A stretch of 64,000 bases of DNA, taken from the NCBI GenBank assembly GCA_963971405.1, contig OZ020490.1, forward strand, positions 18,501,464 through 18,565,463, written 5' to 3'. This DNA is from Psococerastis gibbosa. Taxonomy: Eukaryota; Arthropoda; Insecta; Psocodea; Psocidae. The position numbers were made by a program, and so were the translations under genes. This document shows positions 57,696 through 64,000 of the stretch, one piece after another. Under the pieces are notes generated by a model. The model was not told where the DNA came from and ran no database searches. It saw nothing but the letters and a program-made list of their open reading frames with translations. How positions within the stretch are numbered: the first letter of the stretch is position 1; each line of letters opens with the position of its first letter.

Positions 57696-58379
57696 ATAAG
57701 ACAAAGACATATTGAATAATAGTGCAGCCTAGAAGACTGTCGCCAAAACCATAATCTCGACATTGTGATTTAAGACGCTACTCGAGGGAGAGAACTAGTT
57801 CTTGTGAGATAGAAAGTAGTTTGTGTTCCCTTAATTATGCTGACTTCGCATCTAAATGACAAGTTTTAACTTTCAATTTCTGCCTCCTCCTTTGTGTGTA
57901 CTCAACACTCTGTCAGCACTGTTTATGAGACGTGTATTGTGTACCGTTTGAACAGATTATTACAAAATGTACTCTACTTTTTTTTCACCCTTGCTACGCT
58001 TTTGTTTATTTATTGTTATTGTTCTAGGAATAAGAACTAGTGACTCATTTAATATTGCCATATGCTATATATAGGTTTAACTAGAAGAGAGAGAGAATTC
58101 CTCTATTTACAAATAAAAAAATAGGTACCATGTAAATTACAAAGCTAAGGCGCTAAGTATTGAATTTATCTGCTCATTTACAAAACATTTGTACGCTACG
58201 CTCAGAAAAATAAGCCGTAAAGATTAGCAGGAAACTCCCCGAAACGAAGCGGTATAAAAAGCGAAGCGAAAAGGAAAATGACAAAATTAGAAGAAACCCC
58301 TCCATTACAACTGGTGCGCGACATACGTTTAAGGTAAATAGAATTTAAGTAGTCCATGTAATGTCGTATAAATATTATT
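57696..58379. other. No recognisable gene
   Basis: Unclassified sequence between Helentron-like copies B and C. No open frame of note. Confidence 0.35.
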
Positions 58380-59227
58380 GCTTTCCAATTTATACGTAGT
58401 ATAAGGAAAGCGTGATGTTACGGTCCAAATTTTTGATTCCGAGATTTCAACGGAATTACACGTTTTGAGGTCCCAGGAACCAAAAAAAGTGTTATTTACG
58501 AAATGTCTGTCTGTCTGTCGCTCTGTCTGTGCGTCGATTTCCGGGCAAACTACACCGTCTATTTAGATGAAATTCGGCATGTAGGTTCACAAAAATCATA
58601 CCTCGGTACAATTTTTTTTATTTTGGGCTAACTCAATTTGGGGGGGTTTTATTTTCAAAAAACTCCAAAAAAACGTCTAAAAAAATTATTTCACAAAAAC
58701 GGTTCCAACGATTTCTTTTAAATTCACATATATTGTAGTTGCTATTAATGTTGATAAAATGCGGGGGGTCGCTTGACCCTTGATAGTTTGCTTCTGGGGG
58801 TAAAAAAATAAAAATAACTAAATTTTAATGAAAAATGACTAAAAAATATTTTTTTCTGCGAAACTTTCTATCGATGATTTCTACCTTCTGGCATGTTTTA
58901 GGTGTTAAATTGAGTAACGAAACGGGACAGGTTACTTTCCCAAAAAACTATTTGGTTTTGTGCAAAAAAGTTTTTTTTCAAAAATGATTCACGCTCAAAT
59001 GCATTGCGTGCTCTGCCATTATTGCTGTGTGGTAATGTGTTGGTCTGACCTACCTAGAATTTACCTCACCTCCAGTGACGTCAGGTGGACAACCCCCCCC
59101 CCCACCCCCTCCGAATTATCGGAAATTTAACCATAGGAAAATTATTTACCATGAAATTACTCATTTTCTCTATCTACTAATTTTGATAAATTGGAAAGCA
59201 TGTTCGAGTAAACTCGGACCGGTTCTT
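58380..59227 (+). mobile_element. Helentron-like element, copy C (full length, 848 bp)
   Basis: Same ends, GTCT array, central T-rich block, poly(C) tract and 3' stem-loop as copy A, and nearly the same length. It is flanked by ATATTATT on the left and TATTTTTT on the right, with no target duplication, as expected for Helentron-type insertion between Ts. Confidence 0.78.
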
Positions 59228-59252
59228 TATTTTTTGAAAGGAATTTCTCTGT

Positions 59253-59447
59253 TAAATAAATATTGACTTTTTCTTTTAATAAGCCAACCTCGCGGAGTTA
59301 GGGCTATACACCCCGGTATTACATTCAAATAGAAAGGCCGTTTGCTTTACATGCCCTCCAAAGCATGGCCCGAAAATGTAGCAAGTATGGGACTCGAACC
59401 AATAACCTTTCAGGGGAAAGTCTGAGTCTGTACCGCTGCTCTACATG
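59253..59447 (-). mobile_element. tRNA-derived SINE, copy 5
   Basis: Diverged minus-strand copy. The B box (GGTTCGAGTCC, minus strand) survives, the A-box-like sequence has changes, and it ends in an AAATAAATA-type tail. It begins about 25 bp after the end of the Helentron-like copy at 58380-59227. Confidence 0.8.
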
Positions 59448-59704
59448 ACCTGAGTCTTATATGGAGGTAGGCTGTGCAGTGGCCCATTGAACCCTGCTAT
59501 GCCAGCGCTTAAATTAGCTTTTCACATATTATTGGTAGCCAGATGTTTTCACATTAATTTTGGCCATTTGCTAATATATTCTATAATATATTGCTAAAAT
59601 AGAATCGATTATTAAAAGGCACCAACTGCGAGAAAAACGTAAAACTTGACCGAATTACACTGTGTGGTTATATAGACCCGTATAAATAACTAAACATAAA
59701 AGGT

Positions 59705-59820
59705 GATTGTACTTGTACTACACGCCATGCGATCTGAGACGTGTCGTCCCTCAACACGGGTACTTACCTATATAGGCGACTGAAGAGGTCAATCTCAAAC
59801 CGGCCCTAGCACGTGGAAAC
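59705..59820 (+). repeat. Copy of the SINE-like repeat
   Basis: TTGTACTTGTACTACACGCC, CAACACGGGTACTTACC and GGCGACTGAAGAGGTCAATC match the inverted copy at 43850-44000. Confidence 0.5.
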
Positions 59821-60014
59821 ACAGTTGGGCTGGTTATAATTCCTTGTAAAGTATTGAATGTAATATAACTTAAGTATTTTAGCGTATTTAAAGTTAATAT
59901 TAATTTTGTCATTTTATGTATACTTCTCTTGTTAGAAAAAATTGGAATAAATTGGAATACATACATTAAATTGTTTGTTTGAAATTAACCTTTAAAAAAA
60001 ATATATACAGTACA

Positions 60015-60278
60015 CATATAAACGTGCACCGCCTAAGATGGCTGGGACACGTAGCGAGAATGTCAGACGACCTCATGCCGAACAATATATACAAAGCAAG
60101 CATGACAGGAAGACGAGTGGCGGGATCCCTTCGAAAACGCTGGAAAGATGAGTTTGAAACTGACCTTCGCGAGTTGGGATTCCGTAGATGGGGAAGCGTT
60201 GTACAAAACCGAGATGACTGGAGGAGTGTTGTCGAGCAGGCCGGAGCTCATCAAGGGCTGTAGAGCCAGAAGAAGAAG
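60015..60278 (+). mobile_element. LINE C-terminal fragment with (AAG)n tail
   Basis: Plus frame: HRLRWLGHVARMSDDLMPNN, KASMTGRRVAGSLRKRWKDE, ELGFRRWGSVVQNRDDWRSV and EQAGAHQGL, then a stop and AGAAGAAGAAG. Motif order and the end are typical of an endonuclease-RT LINE. The open frame suggests modest age. Confidence 0.82.
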
Positions 60279-60889
60279 TTAATTGACTAGAAGTAGCTAG
60301 AGATTGCGGGAAAAGCATCTTCCCTTAACTGCATCAGGCTGGAGACTCCCATGTCCATAAGTAAAGCAGAGGCGATAGCCAGAGGGGTCGGGCGCAGGCC
60401 AGGTACCTGCGTTGTCTCTTACTAATGGGGGTTGAGTGACCTTGTTTGGACCGTGTATTGTGTGTCGACGACACAACAGCAATGACAACCTACACCTGCT
60501 GCAACCAGTAATGGACACGCAGGGACACGCGTATTAACAGGCCTGAGAGCGACTTAACCAAGTTGAACGAAAGGGAGACACAGTTTTCGGCAGCTAGTTC
60601 TTTTGCAAAACATCAAAAGAGCAGGCTCTCACAAATTTCTCCACTTTCTTCTTCCTATATTTTATAAATACAACTCCAATTTACTTGTGACAGCAAATCA
60701 AAACCTTCACAAAATTTATTCCTTTGAAATATATTTTTCAACAGCCTTTCTTCATTTTATTCGGAGCAGTGTGGCCACCTGTTATATCTTCAGGACAATA
60801 AAAAATAATGAAATTGCTTCTGTTGGCTATTCTATTTTCCTTTATGTATCATATCGTATTTCACGACCGTAAAAGAATAATATCAGTGC
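60279..60889. other. No recognisable gene
   Basis: GC-richer at 60340-60560, with a short CTTAACCAAGTTG echo of the CATGACTTAACC repeat. An 89-codon frame at 60603 lacks a motif. Confidence 0.35.
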
Positions 60890-61135
60890 TTCGTTTTAAG
60901 TCATTCGGGTGTTTAAATAATAACCTTTTCCCTCGTTCCCCCGCTATGTTCCTTCTTTTATATTAATACTGGTTGCTTCAATCTTCTTTCAACCCATAAA
61001 GCAACTGATAAAGATAATCCAACGAACCAAGCAACAGAATCTTGGTACGAGTATGTCAGCAGCCCTACCATGTCGTTTACAAATTAACTTAGCATCCGAA
61101 ATAGGATTAAATTATTACATTTGTTATAAACATAA
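60890..61135. repeat. Dispersed repeat shared with 22795-22985
   Basis: TCATTCGGGTGTTTAAATAA, GCTTCAATCTTCTTTCAACC and CAGCAGCCCTACCATGTCGT align with the earlier copy. No ends or coding frame are seen. Confidence 0.55.
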
Positions 61136-61244
61136 GAGAGAAAAACTTCAAATTAATAGAACCCAAAAAAGAGGCGTTTCCGAAATGTCGGTCTGTCTGT
61201 GCGTCGATAAACTGCTCGGTGGATTATAATGAAATTTGTCATGT

Positions 61245-61420
61245 ACTTCTTTTTTTCCTGCTTTTATCAGCGGCAGGTTTCCTTCCACTCCTTGCAATTC
61301 TTGCTTCGGCTGCAGTTGCTCCTACAATTCTGAGGTCTTGGCCGACATCCTCATCTTCTTTTTCCCTCAGCATTGATGTGTCTTACCCGCTTTATTAGGT
61401 CAGCTGGAGGACTTCCTTGC
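61245..61420 (-). mobile_element. LINE C-terminal fragment with 16-bp target duplication
   Basis: Minus-strand translation contains LREKEDEDVGQDLRIVGATA, typical of a LINE tail. It is flanked by ATGAAATTTGTCATGT (61229-61244) and ATGAAATTTGGCATGT (61421-61436), the Helentron-like sequence duplicated on insertion. Confidence 0.6.
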
Positions 61421-61600
61421 ATGAAATTTGGCATGTGGGTTCAAAAAAAATTATCTTTTGGGACCATTTTGTTTTTGGCTAATTCAATTTTTAGGGGCTT
61501 TATACCTTCCAAAAACTCCATAAAAACGGTTCCAAAGTATTTTTAAAATTTAAGTTTTGGCCGTTATTAATGTAAACAAAACCCAATGGGTAGTTTGGTT

Positions 61601-61781
61601 CAGCAGCAGCCTGATCGAGGCGATTATAATACCGGGGTTAAATAAATACCCTAGGATTATAACTGTAAGCAAACAAATTTTGAATAGCACTTTCCATTAT
61701 AAAATTATCTTGTTTACATTTTTATTACCCGGGGATTAAATAAATGCTGGTATTATAATCGCCTCGATCAGGCTGCTGCTG
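61601..61781. mobile_element. Palindromic MITE (CAGCAGCAGCCTGATCG ends)
   Basis: The ends CAGCAGCAGCCTGATCGAGG and their inverse match for over 30 bp. The inner part, AATAGCACTTTCCATTATAA, is shared with copies near 1550, 24960, 34950 and 42650. It is inserted in Helentron-like copy F. Confidence 0.75.
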
Positions 61782-61973
61782 GAGCAAAAAATAGAAACAA
61801 TCAAACATTTTCATGAAAATGTTTTCTAACTTCAGGTATGATTTAGGTGTTAAATATAGTAACAAATCCGAACCGGTTTCTTTCCCAAGCAATTACCTTG
61901 CCATTATTACGCGTACGGGCTTCTAAACCCCAGCGATGATAATTCTATTGTAATGTTCATATATGCTGTATAT

Positions 61974-63071
61974 ACCTTAGCATGTTTTCCCCCCTCATAA
62001 CATCATCCGAAAAACCACTTTCTTTCAGCCTTCCCTACAAGCAATTAATTTCCACACCAAACGTGTACATACACCCGCATACCGATTTCTCCAAATTTGA
62101 GCTGAGAGAATTATTGTCAGAGAAGTGGCCGGACGCCCTGTATGTATACAGTGATGGGTCCCGAATGTGTGAAAAAGTCGGTAGCGCCTTTTATATAGAA
62201 AAATTAGAAGTAAAAAAAGGCTTTCGCATAGCAGACTTTGCGTCCGTTTACACCGCGGAATTAATTGCCATTCAGATGGCGATGGAATACATTGTAGCAT
62301 TAAGGGGAGCCCGCATTAAAAAAGTGGTGTTTTTGACTGACTCCTTGAGCTTAGTGGAGAAATTTAGAAACATCTCTCCGAGATCCGATTTTATAAAGCC
62401 AGAGATTGACATACTGACACTTCTCGAGCAGCTAGCCTGTAAAGGATGGGAACACCAATTTATTTGGATTAAGGCACATGTCGGAATCGTAGGAAACGAG
62501 ATGGCAGACGCTTTGGCCAAGGAAGCTACCAGTCATAGGTGCATTGACATGCAGGACCCGGTATGTCCCCCGTCCGACTTGGGTTTTCACATAACACAGT
62601 CACTGTTGGCGAAGTGGCAGGGACTATTCTCCAGTTACCCTGCTGGGGTTCAGTATAAGGAGATCTTCCCAAAAATATCATTTTCTCCGTGGTTTAAAGG
62701 TTACCAGTCACCACTCACAAAAAAATTGTATACGACCATTACAAGACTGAGAAGTGGCCATGGGGTCACGAAGAGGTACTTGTGGAAGATAGGTAGGGAC
62801 CCCAGTGGCATGTGCGACACTTGTCCGGGGTCAACTGAAACCCTACAGCATATTATATTAGAATGCCCATCACACTCAGCACAACGTACAGTCCTCCTTA
62901 ATTGCCTCCCAAATTCCATAGTCAGACCTTTCAATCTACTTTCAATTTTAGAAACATCCAGCCCACCAATATATTTTGCTCTTCATAATTTTTTAAAAAA
63001 CAGTAAAAAAGCTATTTAAGACTGCCGCACATTAGTGGCTGAATGGCTCCCCATCGCCGACGCCAAAAAAA

Positions 63072-63098
<27 letters not shown>
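61974..63098 (+). mobile_element. 5'-truncated LINE of an RNase H-bearing clade, with 15-bp TSD
   Basis: The insertion is bounded by ATATATGCTGTATAT at 61959-61973 and 63099-63113, and ends in a run of about 25 As followed by (TA)n. It retains only the end of the ORF2-type protein. Endonuclease and reverse transcriptase are lost by 5' truncation, the usual outcome of incomplete target-primed reverse transcription. Confidence 0.9.
61982..63019 (+). CDS. RNase H and C-terminal part of a LINE ORF2 (345 aa, partial)
   Basis: The RNase H core is visible with its acidic residues: YSDGS (about residue 57), YTAELIAI (about 90), LTDSLS (about 119) and HVGIVGNEMADALAKEA (about 165-181). A C-terminal Cys/His knuckle CDTCPGSTETLQHIILEC follows. 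RNase H of this kind occurs in I, Nimb, Loa, R1-like and related LINE clades, where it degrades the RNA template. The frame is open throughout, implying a young insertion, but without RT it cannot act alone. The first ATG shown may only be the first in the truncated frame. Confidence 0.85.
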   Translation: MFSPLITSSEKPLSFSLPYKQLISTPNVYIHPHTDFSKFELRELLSEKWPDALYVYSDGSRMCEKVGSAFYIEKLEVKKGFRIADFASVYTAELIAIQMAMEYIVALRGARIKKVVFLTDSLSLVEKFRNISPRSDFIKPEIDILTLLEQLACKGWEHQFIWIKAHVGIVGNEMADALAKEATSHRCIDMQDPVCPPSDLGFHITQSLLAKWQGLFSSYPAGVQYKEIFPKISFSPWFKGYQSPLTKKLYTTITRLRSGHGVTKRYLWKIGRDPSGMCDTCPGSTETLQHIILECPSHSAQRTVLLNCLPNSIVRPFNLLSILETSSPPIYFALHNFLKNSKKAI

Positions 63099-63104
<6 letters not shown>

Positions 63105-63345
63105 GCTGTATATTGTCTTGGAAATACATTCATTCATTACTCTGTTGTATTATATATGCTCGATCTAGGCTGTGCAATTGTCATCGATAAATTCAGTGCT
63201 TTGGGATAGGGAAAGTCAAGGCAACTGAAATTTAACCATGGGACAATTTTCCCCACTACACATGTTATCTATTACGGTTCCTAATATACTAATTGATAAA
63301 TAAGGAAGCATCGTACGGGGTCACTCGTAGCGGGTCTCGTAATTG

Positions 63346-64000
63346 CAGCTTCTCTAGTAGCCTTCTTGCTGACTATTTTAAGGTTGTACTAGTATTTCCT
63401 TTCGGGCACGTTGGGAAATTATAAATAAACAGAAAGGGCCATTTAAAAGAAGAGTAGAAACATTCCAAAACGAGAGGTTGGAAGGGGGGAAGTGCGCTAA
63501 GAGGCAACACTGCATAGGGGTTGTAAAGAGCTTCCCTCTCCCTTTAATAGGCACAGAAATAGACGCTTAGTACACAGCCAACTTAAAGAGGATACATCCC
63601 CACTTAAGTGTCAAATTACGAAAGGTTCAATTCATTAACGAACCTTTTAGAGGTTAAATCGTCTGGAGTCTCCACTCGTAAGGTGCGATAATGGCTTCTT
63701 GAAACTACTGTGGACCTTTTCATGCTAGCATAACATAAAGTTATTTTTTAAAGGGTTTTCTAATCCCTCTCCGATTAATAACAGTCTACTTTTAGGAGAG
63801 TATTTTTGAAACCTAACTTCTTTCCGATTTTTTATGGTCATTGTCGTATTACCGATTAAATGTAAGAACCTCAACTAGCAATGAAAAAAATTTCCTGACA
63901 TCTTCGGTGTCAATTATTTTTTTCCAAATCAAGTTCACTAATTGTGGTTGATCAGTGTTTGCGACGGCCACACAACATACAATATATAAATTGCGGAGGT
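63346..64000. other. No recognisable gene
   Basis: Unclassified sequence to the window end; no frames, repeats or ends recognised. Confidence 0.4.

Larger units (their letters stand above)
61160..63340 (+). mobile_element. Helentron-like element, copy F, old and broken by three insertions
   Basis: Pieces in order are 61165-61244 (GTCT region), 61421-61600 (central block), 61782-61960 (AGGTGTTAAAT and CCATTATTAC blocks) and 63180-63340 (decayed 3' end around TTGATAAATAAGGAAGCAT). The gaps are a LINE fragment, a palindromic MITE and an RNase H-bearing LINE. The piece order matches copy A throughout. Confidence 0.6.

Overview
The window is animal (metazoan) nuclear DNA, most likely from an invertebrate and plausibly an arthropod. 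It contains one spliced host gene, with GT-AG introns, set in a repeat-dense, AT-rich background. There are tRNA-derived SINEs, many 5'-truncated LINEs, a complete Ty3/Gypsy LTR retrotransposon, several palindromic MITE families and a Helitron/Helentron-like non-autonomous family. I see no prokaryotic operons, CRISPR arrays, rRNA genes or functional tRNA genes. The species cannot be fixed from the sequence alone.

Layout. 1-7764: dispersed repeats, a foldback MITE, a three-copy ~365-bp tandem array (2447-3515), a LINE fragment and a further MITE. 7765-8747: a full-length Helentron-like element with a duplicated 3' end. 8.8-16 kb: mostly unclassified AT-rich DNA with LINE tails (10756, 15350). 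16.88-21.75 kb: a nested block in which an older repeat carries a PIF/Harbinger-like MITE and a complete 4.3-kb Gypsy element with identical 120-bp LTRs and an unbroken 1,332-aa Gag-Pol. 22-27 kb: repeat fragments, hAT-like and Harbinger-like palindromes, a LINE fragment and a SINE. 27.3-32.1 kb: a five-exon gene on the + strand encoding a 246-aa GNAT protein of the insect/crustacean arylalkylamine N-acetyltransferase-like type. Its upstream flank and introns hold MITEs, a LINE tail, a SINE and a 65-bp minisatellite. 32-48 kb: LINE and SINE fragments and hAT-like MITEs with perfect 8-bp target duplications. 48.9-49.36 kb: a Helentron-like copy carrying the last 47 codons of histone H2B. 50-55 kb: repeats, including a LINE inserted into a SINE. 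56.9-59.2 kb: two more Helentron-like copies, one nested in a Harbinger-like MITE. 59-64 kb: a SINE, LINE tails, and an old Helentron-like copy broken by three later insertions, including an RNase H-bearing LINE with a 15-bp target duplication.

The most notable points are the histone H2B segment inside a Helentron-like element, paralogous empty sites that define several insertions, the reconstructed acetyltransferase gene with an unusual acetyl-CoA loop and a presequence-like N-terminus, and the apparently young Gypsy element. Family assignments come from reading motifs and repeat structure by eye; no database search was possible.
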